Part shown: positions 14,055 to 26,643 of the stretch, piece after piece
How the letters are laid out: each line of letters opens with the position of its first letter
How positions within the stretch are numbered: position 1 is the stretch's first letter
NCBI GenBank assembly: GCA_021613335.1
Contig: JAJTWR010000266.1
Coordinates: 1,212,501-1,276,500 of the forward strand
DNA: 64,000 bases
Direction of reading: 5' to 3'
Origin: Whitmania pigra
Lineage: Eukaryota; Annelida; Clitellata; Hirudinida; Haemopidae
Notes under the pieces: generated by a model
The model's database searches: none
The model's input: the letters and a program-made list of their open reading frames with translations, nothing else
What the model was told of the DNA's origin: nothing
Translations under genes and position numbers: made by a program

Positions 14055-14061
14055 ATAAATG

Positions 14062-14157
<96 letters not shown>

Positions 14158-14164
14158 CAATAAC

Positions 14165-14198
<34 letters not shown>

Positions 14199-14219
14199 TA
14201 TAATAATAATAATAATAAC
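14055..14219. repeat. (TAA)n array, 3' side of the retrotransposon
   Basis: AATAAT repeats with a few AACAACAAT interruptions, continuous with the 3' end of the R4/Dong-like element. Confidence 0.9.
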
Positions 14220-15299
14220 AGCGTCTAAAATGCCGATTATTAAGATCCCAGCATGTTATCTCATTGTTGGAGCAGAACAGAATCGTTTAGTTATGGAGTG
14301 GATGTTAATGTTAACCATTATTATCATTACCATTACCATTACCATTAGTATTACTATTACTATTACTAATACATTGCGCTGAGTAATGATTTCTCGTGGT
14401 CGACTTGATAGGTCTGTTTTTAATTTCTAATAATAGAAATATCATTGTTCCCCGAACTAACAATTGTCCAAAGGTTTACTGTAAAACGTCCTTGCGTAAT
14501 TCTCTGAATGCAAAGGCCTGCCCAGAATACGTGTTGAAGTTGAGTACAAATACAAGATATTCCCCCACATAAATTTTCACGAGTTTGTTTGCCTAATCTA
14601 GAGTACTTTCTAACAGTTGCCAAAACTCCCACATCCGTTTTACCTTTACGTGTGCCATTACAATTAATTTGTCCTACCTACCTGTTGAAAAAGACTGTGG
14701 TAGGGTCGTAATCTATTGCATCCGTAAAGGTAAGGTTTTGAATTGACTGACATGCTTATTAAGTGTTCGAGTAAATATTTTGGAAATTGTGCAACTTGTT
14801 AAGTTAAGCATGCTTATAATACTATCAATCAGTTGATTAACATTACACAAGAAGTATGTGTATGTATGGATATGTGGATATGTGGATGGACGTGTGGATG
14901 GATTACGATTAATAAGGGGCCTATGAGATGAAATTATCTTATTGGCCATAAATAAATAAATCAACGAATAAGCAAGGCGACAACAGTTGTAATTGCTCAC
15001 TTCAAAATTCTAAGAATAAAACCGTAAAAATAAAATGTTTTACAATCGCAAAAAGTGACCAAATGATTTCATGAATCTCCTTCTTGATATTGTTGTGGTT
15101 ACTGTTATTGTTATTGTTGTTGCTATTGTTGTTGCTATTCTCATTCTCATTGTTATTGTTTATGCAATCTTTGCTGAATGTGCTCGTATGTATGGCTGTA
15201 CGTAAGGTTGTATGTGTGGTTGTATGTGTGGTTGTATGCACACTTAGGTCGCGACTCCATTCAGATCAACAACAAAGGCATCTCACGGGAGATGACGAC

Positions 15300-15331
<32 letters not shown>

Positions 15332-15344
15332 CGATGACGATGAC

Positions 15345-15440
<96 letters not shown>

Positions 15441-15465
15441 CGATGATGATGACGATGATGATGAC

Positions 15466-15499
<34 letters not shown>

Positions 15500-15519
15500 T
15501 TGAATGCTGGACGTTGGAG
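14220..15519. other. intergenic region before the GT92 locus
   Basis: No gene is supported. It contains ACCATT/ATTACT repeats near 14320-14370, a TTG/ATT-rich run near 15090-15165, TATGTGTGGT repeats near 15205-15240, and the GAT array listed separately. Confidence 0.5.
15294..15499. repeat. (GAT)n microsatellite upstream of the first GT92 unit
   Basis: GAT repeats mixed with GACGAT, with one slip near 15403. It ends just before the region shared by the two GT92 units. Confidence 0.95.
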
Positions 15520-15735
15520 CGGTACATAAGCTTATAAGAGACACCGCGAGAAGGGAGGGAATAAATTAGTCTTGCTAAAGTAAGCTACTCATTTCTTATG
15601 AATTTCGAGATTTTTAAATTGAAGTTTTAAAACAAATAATTGAAATAATAAACGAATGAATAAATAAATAAATAAATAAATAAATATATAGGTGTTTTTA
15701 TTAACGATTGAAATAGGTAATAATCAGCATAGCAG
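15520..15735 (+). other. putative 5' non-coding exon of the first GT92 gene
   Basis: The segment resembles 29216-29393 upstream of the second GT92 gene. Shared landmarks are a TTATAAG stretch, CTTG(C)TAAAGT, AACGAATGAA and a final ATAGCA(A/G) directly followed by GTGAGT, a strong splice donor. An acceptor-like AG lies shortly upstream of each GT92 start codon (TTCCAG near 19229 here). I infer an untranslated first exon and an intron of about 3.5 kb. No coding potential is seen. Confidence 0.45.
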
Positions 15736-15999
15736 GTGAGTCTTTGTGTTTTCTTTGTGTTGATTTCAATTGAATCTTTGTTCTTTTCATTGTGCTGCAA
15801 CAGAATTTCTTGTGAATTAAATAATTATTAATTTTTTGTGAATTAATTCTAAAACTATGAAAACCGTTTAAAATAAATCAATCATTTTGAATTATAGAAT
15901 TAATTTTAGGGCAATCAAGTCGTTGTTAAGTTGCAATGCGTTCCGGACTCTAAACATCGTTTCATAAATTTGCATTCAGTCTAAATTTTTATTCGTTAA

Positions 16000-16107
16000 C
16001 CCATCCATTCATTCATTCGTCCGTCCATCCATCCATTCATCCATCCACCAATCCATCCATCCATCCATCAATCCATCCATCCATCCGTCCGTCCGTCCGT
16101 CCGTCCG
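16000..16107. repeat. CATC/GTCC tetranucleotide array
   Basis: Imperfect CCAT and CCGT repeats inside the inferred first intron of the first GT92 gene. Confidence 0.8.
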
Positions 16108-17817
16108 AAGCAAATATATTTTGTAGCTTGCAATCTCATTGCTGAACGAATTTTATTCAAAACACGTGTTCAACTTTTAATCAGCATCATTGAGATAATT
16201 AGGTGATGTTTTCAACGGGAAACTGGTGTTTATTTCGAAGTGAATTTTAAAACATTGTTATTATAATTCAACTTAGTTATTTTATTATTCATCAGAATCA
16301 CTTTGTTATTATTAATTAGATATTAAGAAATTAATTATATATTTAATTATAGTAAATTAAAAATAATAATAATTAAATTATACATTTATTTATAATAATA
16401 GCGATAAATGTTTTGACGAAGATGCTGCGATTTAAAAGGTTAAAAGTTTCGTTAAACTTAATTACTCGTTGTAAAAACAATAAATATAAACAACTAATAT
16501 AAACAATGTAAATAAATAATATAATGATATAATAATAATAAATGGTAATTATATATAATAATAATAATGATATTATTATATTTTCAAGAACAAAAAGACT
16601 AATAATATTCATAACATTTAATGTAACATTACAAAATAATATTCAAAATAACATTCACAGTGAAACTTAATTATGCGATTATTTCATCGACCTGGTCTGA
16701 AAGATGTCAAGTGGGCTAATATAAATTACTTTTATTATAACTAATTCTAATAATATATTTAAATTATATAATAATATAATAATATTATTTAATATTCAGC
16801 AAAATATTCCACACTCGTCAGACAATGACAACCGCAAAAGCCGCTACAAGTTCGTACATGGCCATGTGAACTCAATCGCCAGTTCGTCCAAACAGAATAA
16901 CAATTCATGCTGCTGTCAATTATAATTAGGAACAATTTTCGAGTGGTTCGATGAAAATTATTATCAAAATTATGATCGAAATTATGCTCTGGTTGTCTCA
17001 ATCATGTTAAGTGGTTCAATTGTTTCACATTCTGGGACAATTTTCTGAACGTTTTTTCGACGATGATCGCGATAACAATGACATTATCTCATTGTTTGAA
17101 TCATTGATGCCAATCAGTACAGCCTAAGAATGTTGATATCCGATATGAATGAACAATATGTTAAAAAAAAATTTTTTTTTAATTTATCAAAAAAAAATTC
17201 AAGATTTAAGAATAATAAAAAAGATTTTTCTCGTTCAACACATAAATATATACATAAATTGATTTTTTTTTCCAAACTAACCGAGGTCATCTCAGGGGTC
17301 AAGTTTCTGTAAATTTCTTTACAATTTTTCTGAAATCTGAAATCAACAGACTTAATTTTATTTCGAACTGGAGGGTTTAATTAAAAACTAAACATTGATT
17401 TTATTAAACATTTGGTTTAATTAAAAAATAAACATTGAAAATTAAACGTTTCCCTCGTTTCTGAATTCGAAAATCGGTGACGAAAAAGATGAAATTGTAA
17501 AAATAAATCCCACTTAATTTAAAAAAAATTTTTTTATGAATGGCGAGTGACAGTCGAGAATAAAGAAGCCTTTTTCCTTTTTTGTGAGAAGAAAAAAAAA
17601 TTTCTCCCGAACAAAAAGGATGGTTTTCCGTTCTCCAGGTCACCAGAGTATTGATCCGCTCGTGCCGGAGATTCAAGCCAGTGTTTGTCCAGTAATTCCA
17701 TGCCTAGCAGACGAGCTGAGCATGCATATGGAAATTACGGTCAGAATAATAAATGGCCGCTGCTAGAATGGTTGATTGCTCATAATTGCTATGCTTATGA
17801 TGGTGATGATTTTTATT

Positions 17818-17869
17818 ATTATTATGATGATGACGACGACGACGACGATGACGACGACGATGATGATGG
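17818..17869. repeat. GAC/GAT trinucleotide array
   Basis: A short ATT then GATGAC array directly abuts the 5' end of the SINE copy at 17871. Confidence 0.8.
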
Positions 17870-17870
17870 C

Positions 17871-17996
17871 TTGCATGTTAGCCGAATGGGTTACATGCCT
17901 GCATACGGCGTTAATGACAACAGTCATACTGTGTCGTGTTCGAAACCCAGCCTGCACCGGGAAGGAGCGCTATATAAATGGTTACAAAAAGTATAA
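17871..17996 (+). mobile_element. tRNA-derived SINE, copy 1 (internally deleted)
   Basis: An A-box-like TTAGCCGAATGGG and a B-box-like TGTTCGAAACCC lie about 53 bp apart, as in tRNA-derived SINE heads. The copy matches those at 18617-18811 and 26644-26836. It lacks about 18 bp (TGCCGCCAGCGCCCTTGG) between the tRNA head and the GGAAGGAGCGC body. It stops after the GGTTACAA segment and has no ATTACA tail. Confidence 0.8.
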
Positions 17997-18616
17997 GCCA
18001 TACGATCTTGTAAATGCTATAAATTTTGAATAAAGGATAATTTTAGTGAAAACTCGGCGGCAATTCAAAAGACAACAGTAAAAATTTCGTGATTCCCGAC
18101 CGAACCTGGGCCAAAATTTATGCAACGCCCTGTAAGCTCAAGCGTTTGTTTGAATTGATTAATTAAAATTAATTCAATAAAACGTTTAATATTCGTAAGG
18201 CTGAATCGTCTCATCATTTAATGTTACAACTTTCCAATCGAAAAATTATAAAAAGAAAAAAAATATGAATGAGAAGAGTTCATCAACCAGAGAAGACAGC
18301 TTGTAATCCTAGTTTATTTTCAAAAAATAAAATAAATAAATAAAAAAATATAAAAATTAAAAAATAAATTTAACAGATGCATGCAGACTATCCAGTTCTT
18401 TATTGATGCATTCAAGAGAAATTATCACAAAAAACTGGTGACAATATCAATAACAGGAAAAATAGGATCATTGTATTCAGAAAAACATTCTGATATTTCA
18501 TTTTTATTTATTTTCGATTTGTGCGATGATTATGGCCATGTGGATCAAAACAATGATGATGTCGATCAATTGATGACGATACTTACGATGACGATGACGT
18601 CTACGACTTGAAGACG

Positions 18617-18811
18617 ATTGTAATTGTAATTGTAACTTCATTTATATAGCGCCATATGCATAGCGCCAGAGGCGCTTCTTGTAACCATTTATATAGCGCT
18701 CCTTCCCAAGGGCGCTGGCGGCAGTGCAGGCTGGGTTACGAACACGACACATTACGACTGTTGCCATTACCGCCGTATGCAGGCAAGTAACCCATTTGGC
18801 TAACCTGCACG
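18617..18811 (-). mobile_element. tRNA-derived SINE, copy 2 (full length, reversed)
   Basis: Reverse-strand reading gives the whole unit: GTGCAGG start, A box, B box with GTTCGTAACCC, the GCCGCCAGCGCCCTTGG segment, two GCGC-TATATAAATG motifs, and a tail of TTACAA repeats. It lies in the inferred intron of the first GT92 gene, opposite to the gene. Confidence 0.85.
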
Positions 18812-19276
18812 CTCTATGAAGAGGGTTGCAAAGGCCTAAATAATTTATGTGCCCCTTAAAAGCATTCATCCGTGAAATCAATAAAAAATAGAGAGGACCT
18901 AATTGTCTTTCAACAAAGGGTCTGAGTAAGACATGTTTTTGTATAAATTTATTGCTGTCAAGAAATTCGATGAATCTATTTTGTGCTTGACACTAATATA
19001 TTTTTTTTTTACCAATTTCATGAACCATTAATCTTCTCGGTTGAATGAATTTTTAATAATAATAATAATAAAAATAATAATAATAATAATAACAATAATA
19101 ATAGCTGAAATTATTTACAAATATTACAAATCGGACATTAAAAAAGGGTAAATAAAAACATATATGAGATAAGACTAATTTAGTACCTAATTTAAAATGC
19201 ACGTAATAAATTATGCAAATCATTCCAGGGCCTGTAATGAATAGCTAACGAGGAGAGCATTACAGTAGCAGAGGCC

Positions 19277-22200
19277 ATGAACTTGTTTACATGTAGGTCA
19301 GGAAGATTCATCAGGGGAACTGTCTTGATTGGCGTCGTCTTCTTTTTCATCAATGCCACCCTGTTGTCCCTTAGGTCCAGCAGACAAAAACGCCAAGATT
19401 CAGGAGACATTAATAGGTGGAGCCCAAATCCAGTCGCTCAATCAACCGTAACTGGAAATATCCATGACATAAATATTTACCGGAACCAGACTTCCGGAAT
19501 CCCTGATTCACCTTTTCCACATAAAATCCTGTACAGAAACACTTATTGGCAAGTCCATACTTCCCTTGTCAACTTCTCCATTTGCAATGAGGACAAAAAC
19601 GTGCCAGGTGAGTCTAAGAAATGTCTCCCGAACGAAAACAACAACAGGAACCTTTCCACCTACGATGAAATAGTGGCCTACAGCAGTTTCTATGACGAGA
19701 GATCGACTCCCGCCAGTCCAAGATGGGTCCAGGTTTTGGCAGTGGTCAAAATGTGGCCGACACCGAGTCCAATTTATTGTCAGATCTGGTTGAGAAACAA
19801 TTCCACGCTGACCAATGAGAGCACGATCATGACTTTTCTCACAAGCCACGGAAAAACCAGCAAGTCTCCTGAAATGACTCTATCAAGAGTTCATCTGAAC
19901 GAAAGCATCCTTGACCTTGGTGTGTCAGGGGAGCCACCAACCTGGATGTATGAAGACCAGCCGGAGAGTTACATCACGGGCAGAAACCACAACTTTGACA
20001 GCAATCTGTCCTATGGTCAGAGGCAGTTTTCTTGTCCGATGATGGGCGTCCATCCGTCCCTCGTACCCACGCACGTGTCCTTGACCTTTAAACGAGGCGA
20101 GAGGTCAACGATTCTTCTGCCAGTTCAATATCCGGTTAATAACAAACTGCAACCATTAGACGAGAAAAACAGTTCTCCTTATGAGCACGAATTTGTTGTT
20201 TGTGTCACGCAGGTAAGATGTCGCTCGATAAAATGGATTCCCAGTATTTATTTATTATTTTTTTATGAAATATGAAACGCCGTTCTTATTTTGTTTTGCC
20301 TTTGTATTGCAAAACATCTTTTGTATTACTTTGTATTGTAAAACATCTTTTGTATTACTTTGTATTGCAAGACATCTTTTGTATTACTTTGTATTGTAAA
20401 ACATCTTTTGTATTACTTTGTATTGCAAAACATCTTTTGTATTACTTTGTATTGTAAAACATCTTTTATATTACTTTGTATTGCAAAACATCTTTTGTAT
20501 TACTTTGTATTGCAAAAGATGTTTTGTATTACTTTGAATTGCAAAACATCTTTTGTATTACTTTGTATTGTAAAACATCTTTTGTATTACTTTGTATTGC
20601 AAAACATCTTTTGTATTACTTTGTATTGTAAAACATCTTTTATATTACTTTGTATTGCAAAACATCTTTTGTATTACTTTGTATTGCAAAAGATGTTTTG
20701 TATTACTTTGAATTGCAAAACATCTTTTGTATTACTTTGTATTGAACAACAATGCTGTACATCGTGCGAATTGACATTGCATCACCTGGATTCTGGATTC
20801 GGCTCGACATCGTTCCAGATTAATCGTTAATATTAATAACCATAATGAATTGCGTAATCAATAATAATAATATTTATTGTATTTTATTTTTATTAATTTT
20901 ATTAAACATCAAACTGAGTTAAAACAAATATTTATCATTTAAAAACAATATTTATCATTTGAAAACATAATTTATCATTTTAAATCAATATTCATCATTT
21001 GAAAACAATATTTATCATTTAAAAACAATATTTATCACTTCAATTCAATATTTATCATTTCAAAAATGATCTTATTAATAATGGAATAATTTTTTGTACT
21101 ATAATTACATGTTTACTATTATTACACGTCATAGCCAGATGATTGCAAAGGGCGTTGATTTATGGATTCCCCCTGTTACATCTATAATGCTATAAATTCA
21201 TATTATAAACCTTTCAAAATGACTTATTTTTGAGCATTTTTATGAAAATTTAGAATATTCAAGTTATTGAATCATGATTTCGGTTGATGCTTTTTATTAT
21301 AATTAATTTATAAAAGTTTTCTTTGTTTTTCATTTACTCGTAATAATTACTTTAATAATTACATTATTATTTTGGACATATTCATAGGTTTTACATTTAT
21401 TGTGGCTGCCCTTGATACAATTATGTGGTTATATTACTCTGGTTATATAATTGTGATGTTATTATTATTATTATCATCATCATCATCATCATCATCAACG
21501 TATTTATCCTCACCGTCGTCGAAGTCATTACTAAGTTTTAATATTTTTAATCTAAGTTTTAAACGACGGTAAAACAACAGTCGTTACGTGTCCTGTTCGC
21601 GACCCGGCCACAAATCGCCCTTCGGATGCGGCGCTATACAAATGGTTGAGCGCCCTTTAGGCTTATGGCGCCATACAAATAAATTTATTCCTGTTATTAT
21701 TCAACTCGTCGTATCACGATTATTCTCAGATTTTGGACATCGGTGTAGCAAGTTAAGCTGAATAGGCCGAATTTCACTTTGCTTACCTTGGAAACTTGAA
21801 TGGCACTTAGTATTCCTATTGCGTGGCCTTTTGTGAGTTTTTGGGTCTCTCTTGTATTTAGAGACGATTTGATGAAAGGCAGGAATAACTTACAATACAT
21901 TGGCACCATTGTATCAATGCATGCGAAGGAAATACAAACTTAATAATAACAAAAGTAAACTGAAATCAATGCTGCATTTAGTCGTTCTTTTGTCTCATAA
22001 TGGGGTATGAAGGCACTGCAATCGTCCCCGACCATTTGTATGGCCTAGCCAAGCTACCACCTCGTGAAAGATCGAAACACATCGAGTCTCCAACACTCGT
22101 CGGCTTCTACTTGTCACATACCTCGATCTCGTAAACTATACTTTGTCTGTACTTTGTATTTATACTTAATCATTTCTTGTATAAAGACAGTCTGTACTCT

Positions 22201-24664
22201 AATATGTATCTTGTATATGTGACGGTTCGTGTCGAGAAATACGAGTAAAACGTTGGTCATCCTAACGAGAGATGAGAGCCTAATTTGTAATCCCATCAAC
22301 CAATAATGTGTCTCTGAGTTTACGTAATTAAATTTTGTGCATTTATTAATTTGATTACAGTCTTGTGCATAACTGAGATGATTTGGACTATTAAATGTTG
22401 TACATTTGGTTTTACTTGAAACTCTTGTACGGATTGAAGAAAGTTGAAGTATTTGTTTAAAAAAAAAAACTTAAGCTACTAGTAAATTGATTGTGAATGA
22501 TTGCGGTTATAAATATTTTCATTTGATTGCAAAATATTCGAAAAATAATATTACAATACTATTATATTTTTATTACGTCTAACCCATAATTACTGAAGTA
22601 ATCATATATAATTGCATATTCAGAATATCATAATTTTATTTAATATTCTTTCTCAATACATCCACTCCTCTCCAACCTCGCTTTTATTCACTATTTCATT
22701 AATTATTTATTTAATCCTCTAAAATCCCATCCATACATAAGTCTTAATTTGGACTATGCCTTCATTTTTCTAGGCTTACGGTCAAGTAAATCCAGTGGAG
22801 CTGATCGAATGGATGGAATTCCACAAGATCCTCGGGGTAACTAAGATCAACATTTACAACGGCACCGTTCGACCAGACGAGACCCTCGAATCGGTCTTGA
22901 GGCATTACACGAAGACCGGCCTCCTCTCTCTTTATCAAATTCCACCAGCCGTTCTCAATCAATCTAATGTCATCTTGGCCACCAAGCTTAGCAGTCCTGC
23001 TTCGCTGAACGATTGCATGATGAGGTACATGAAGTCCGCACGCTGGGTAATCGTCGTGGACTTTGACGAGGTCATCCTGCCAACAGGAGTGGACAGTTAC
23101 GCTGCTCTCATGGAGCAACTGAAAGAGGTTCAAAATGAGTCTTTAAAAACAAAGAAATCGAGTAAAAAGGAAGTCCAACTACCCGGTAAGGTCACACTCA
23201 CTCAGTCTAAGTCCAAGCTTATCGCTCCGACTGTCATCGGCAATGAATCCCCTGTCAATAAGCCCGATTCACCACAGAGTAAGCATCGTCTTAACCAGAG
23301 GTCTGTTGATGTCACCTCGTCCAAAGTGACTGGTAATCATGATAGTTCTGTAACCGATGATGAACTGACACCTCATACCTACGTGTTCCGCATGGCTTAC
23401 TTTTTGAGGTAATATTATATTTATTTACGTGTGTGATTTGTTAATTATTTAACTAATTATTGAACTCCGCCTCTCTCTTCTAACGACTTATGATTTTCGA
23501 CAATAATTATTCATTATTACGAATGTAAAAGTACGAGTCTAAAGATAATTATGTTTCCGATAAAGTTAGCAAAATAACTCGATTAATGAACTTATATTAT
23601 AAAAAATTATAGTTATATAATTATAAATAGAAATATTCAAATCGATTTCTTTTTTATTGTTTAATAATTTTTATTTATTAATTCTTAAACTAAATAGAAT
23701 CCTGCCAATAAATTTCAAATAAAATTAAGAAATATTTACATTATGTAATCTTGATATATTTATTATATATGTATTGTTAATTGTATAACCAGGATTTAAT
23801 TCTTCTTAAAAAATATTTTATTGCTATTAAAAAGACTTTTTCGTAATTAAATACGAATTTTGACAGAGTCAGCAGTCAGTCTTAATAAGAGGTCGTTAGG
23901 TAGAAACTCGTTCAAAATAAGATGACTATTAAATATTCCGTGACTAATAGTGAATTTGCATAATTTGCATATTCGAATGACATTCGTAATGACCTCTGTT
24001 AACAGTCCAAATAAGGATGTAGAGAATAGCTAAAAAAAAAAACCCAGAATTTCACACGTAATTAGCACTTGATCCTTAGTGCTCATAGCAATTGAAGTCT
24101 ACGTCTCTTGCATCCCATTTGTGAAGTCTGAACTCAGAGGCTGGCAATTAAAACAGGCTTTTACTGCAGGATTTGCTTCGATAAACAAATCGATCACTTT
24201 ATCCATTCATCCGTTCAATCAATAATTCATTAATCTGTTTATTCATTCATTCATCCACCCATTCATATCATTAATCCCTTGTCTAAGCTTACATCATAAT
24301 CTCCAGGAACTCCAAGCTCAACAATTCGACCTCATCTTCCAACGAGACCCTGTTCACCTCCAGGTACCGTTGGAGGTCGTCACACCTCGAAGCCTCGATC
24401 AGCCCCAAGTCCTTCGTGGACCCGAGACACTGCCTCTCAGTCTTCAATCACTACTGCTACCTCACCTGGGCCGGAATGGCTCAGAAGAAATTTGTAGTCG
24501 ATCCCGAGTTGGCTTTCGTGCGGCATTACCGAAAATCTTGCAGCCTCCAGAAAGAGCAGTGCACTAAGCTGGCTGCCGAGAGCGTTTTTGACGAGAACGC
24601 TGACAGATTCCAAGAGAGGTTGTTGGAGCAAGTGACTAGAGCTAAAAGGGATATTTTTAAGTGA
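19277..24664 (+). CDS. GT92-family glycosyltransferase (DUF23), copy A
   Basis: Coding exons are 19277-20212, 22774-23408 and 24307-24664; the phases join and give 642 residues. Residues about 14-31 form a type II membrane anchor after a short cytosolic tail, so the catalytic part should lie in the Golgi lumen. Many N-x-S/T sites follow. Exon 2 carries the GT92 core: ELIEWMEFHKILGV, NLT-type YNGT, LNDCMMRYM, and the DxD-like DFDE (about 408-411) followed by VILP. Exon 3 carries FVDPRHCLSVFNH and FVRHYRKSC. Characterised GT92 members add beta-1,4-galactose to core fucose or related glycans; the acceptor here is unknown. Relative to copy B it has about 63 extra residues before the TPHTYVFRMAYFLR segment. 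It is the first unit of a tandem locus. Confidence 0.9.
20285..20745. repeat. 29-bp minisatellite in GT92-A intron 1
   Basis: About 16 copies of a unit reading TATTACTTTGTATTGCAAAACATCTTTTG begin about 75 bp after the exon 1 donor. A six-unit (174-bp) higher-order period is visible, marked by variant units with GCAAAAGATGTTTTG at 20512 and 20686. Three units span 87 bp, so one frame stays open and makes a false YCKTSFVLLC repeat protein. Confidence 0.92.
20925..21066. repeat. minisatellite, about 20 bp, in GT92-A intron 1
   Basis: About seven imperfect copies of AAACAATATTTATCATTTAA occur in tandem. Confidence 0.85.
21566..21690 (+). mobile_element. divergent SINE-related copy in GT92-A intron 1
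   Basis: The order of motifs matches the SINE: CGGTAA-CAACAGTCG, a B-box-like CTGTTCGCGACCC, CGCCCTT, then GGCGCTATACAAATGG and GGCGCCATACAAAT. The A-box end is not recognisable and many bases differ, so this is an old or different subfamily. A shorter tail-like piece (TTATGGCGCTCTACAAATG) lies at 28861. Confidence 0.6.
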
Positions 24665-25669
24665 TTTTGTTTGTTTAGGGAATGGTAGTTGATCGCTGTT
24701 GTTGTTGCTGGTGGTGGTGGTGATGATAGCATTGGTTACGGTGTTCTGCATGATCGTGCATTCCTGATTTGTCACTCCAGAAAAAATTTATTGTTTCGAT
24801 CCTTATCGACGTTAAAATATTTATGAATATAACTATAATATTACGTTAATCTGATGTTTAGAGAGATGTTCTTAGTAATCCATTCCTTTTATATCATCTT
24901 AACATATCCCAAACAAGGATGTTATATCTTTGTAACAATCTGTTTTTACTTTATATTTATTTTTTTTTGTTAAATTTTCGTAAATCGTTCTCGAGTTAAA
25001 TTAAAAATAACTCATGCGCCCTAAACAGCCATTTTTAAAGGTGCTCAGTTTAACTCGTCTTCCTCCACAATTCTATTGTCCAATAAAAAATGAAACTGCT
25101 GTCATTTTCAATTATTCTATTGTTCTGTGTTTTCATCTGTCCATTGTCAGAGTCACTAGTTGAAATTTATTGAAACTTGATTGGACAATAAATGTCACGC
25201 GATTAAATGCTGGCTATAGTATTGCAGCTTATTGTTTGTTATTGTACATTATCGTATGCGGTTGCATCTTGAAGCATCTTCATCGTCATTTAGTTTATTA
25301 AACTTTAAATCTATTTACTAAGTCAGCGTTTAATTGCCGATTGGGAGTTTTATTCATTCATTCATTCATTTTCTCAACACTCCAAGCATAGTCACTGTCA
25401 ATGTTGTCGTCATCATAATACGACCGTCATCGTCATCATCAGCATCATCTCCCATTTCTCTCTTTTTTTCGGAGTCACTGAAATGTTTTTCCCAAGCAAT
25501 TGTTCAGTTGATGATGCTGGAGCCAGTCATCGTTTCCTGGTAGTCACTCAAATTCGAATTGTTGTTCCGTAATCGACAATGCATTCTTTCATCTCCCGTT
25601 GTCCATTGACAACGAAACAACTTTCCAACGTCTTCGACTTATTCAGACGCAGAACAGTGTGAAACGCCT

Positions 25670-26400
25670 TTCATTAAAAGCAGCCGCATTATTCCACAGA
25701 AAAGCTTTTTGTTTATTTTTCTAGAAAACTTGAAACAACAAACACCATCTTTTACTAAGATCGATGTTTTGTGTTTTTACGGAAAATCGTGATAATTACG
25801 TTGGTGCTTCAACGGTGCGTTTATTTTTGTGACCAATTTTCTTTTGGTAATAAAGGATTCTGTTCTGTTATTTTCTTGATTCCATTAAAATTTTCTGTCG
25901 AATAAATATAAAAAAAAAACAATTAAAAAGACAAATAATGCTCATTCAGATCGAGCAAACAATTCCTTTCAGTAATAATTCGATTTAAGTAATATTCGGT
26001 GAGAAATATTTAGCACCTTTCCTTGTAATGATGTTTGTCATGGTTGAGTTTTGAAGACATCCATACATCTCTCCTAGATTTGCTATTAATAAGATGATTT
26101 ATAGCTCGAGAGTACATTTCATTAGATATCGATTTGCTGTTTAAGCTAGCCAATGTTATTCTTAGATTCCAAGAGAAGGTGATTTAAAATAATTTTGTTG
26201 GAAAATTATTTTTATTATTTTAAGGACAATCAGTTTAATCATCTGCTAGGCGGGGATTGACCTTTTTTAGTGAATTCTGATTGGATGACATTTTTTTAAA
26301 ATTTCTAGTTAAATCGAACGCCTATAAATAGCGGCTCGAGGGGAGCTGATTGTGGAGAACGTAATAATGTTTGTTGATGAAGACATGGCCCTACGTCATC
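25670..26400 (+). repeat. duplicated 3' flank of GT92-A (partner near 34770-35110)
   Basis: Shared landmarks in the same order in both places include CCGCATT-TTC-CACAGAAAA, AACATCTTTTA, TTTTCTAG, TTCA-TCAGATCG, ATTCGGTGAGAAAT versus AATCGGTGAGAAAT, and ACATGGCCCTACGTCATCATC versus ACTTGGCCCTGGATCATCGTC. The similarity is patchy and clearly older than the coding identity. It shows that the duplication unit extends past the gene. Confidence 0.6.
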
Positions 26401-26643
26401 ATCGTCGTCGTCGTCTTCATCAACGCTTTCTCCGCAGCAGTGATGTATGGTAATGGAAAATTCCAAATTCTTTGTTGAGAACATCGTATCGATTCTAAGA
26501 GACAGAAAGCAATGGATCTTGTGATCACTAGGCAGGATGCACTAGCAACGAAAACTAACAATCACAATGCATAAGTGACGCAAAAAGTATTACGTTACGA
26601 TAAGTTATTTATTTTTTACAAATGAATGACAAAGACAAATGGC

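Larger units (their letters stand above)
12550..14061 (+). mobile_element. 5'-truncated non-LTR retrotransposon of R4/Dong type in TAA repeats
   Basis: The element holds the C-terminal part of a reverse-transcriptase polyprotein, a 3' region with a 127-bp tandem duplication (13714-13968), and a 3' end near GTAAATAAATGATAATAATAA that merges with TAA repeats. The coding part ends in a CCHC knuckle and a restriction-like endonuclease, the arrangement of R2/R4-type LINEs. The Dong branch of R4 is known to insert into TAA repeats, and TAA arrays flank this copy on both sides. It is truncated at 12550, because the frame is open right up to the repeat and the polymerase core is missing. The clade assignment is inference from motifs and target. 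Confidence 0.75.

Noticed and set aside
20272..20830. Plus-strand ORFs with YCKTSFVLLC repeats, up to 156 codons
   Set aside because: Produced by the 29-bp minisatellite; three units are a multiple of three, so the frame stays open by chance.
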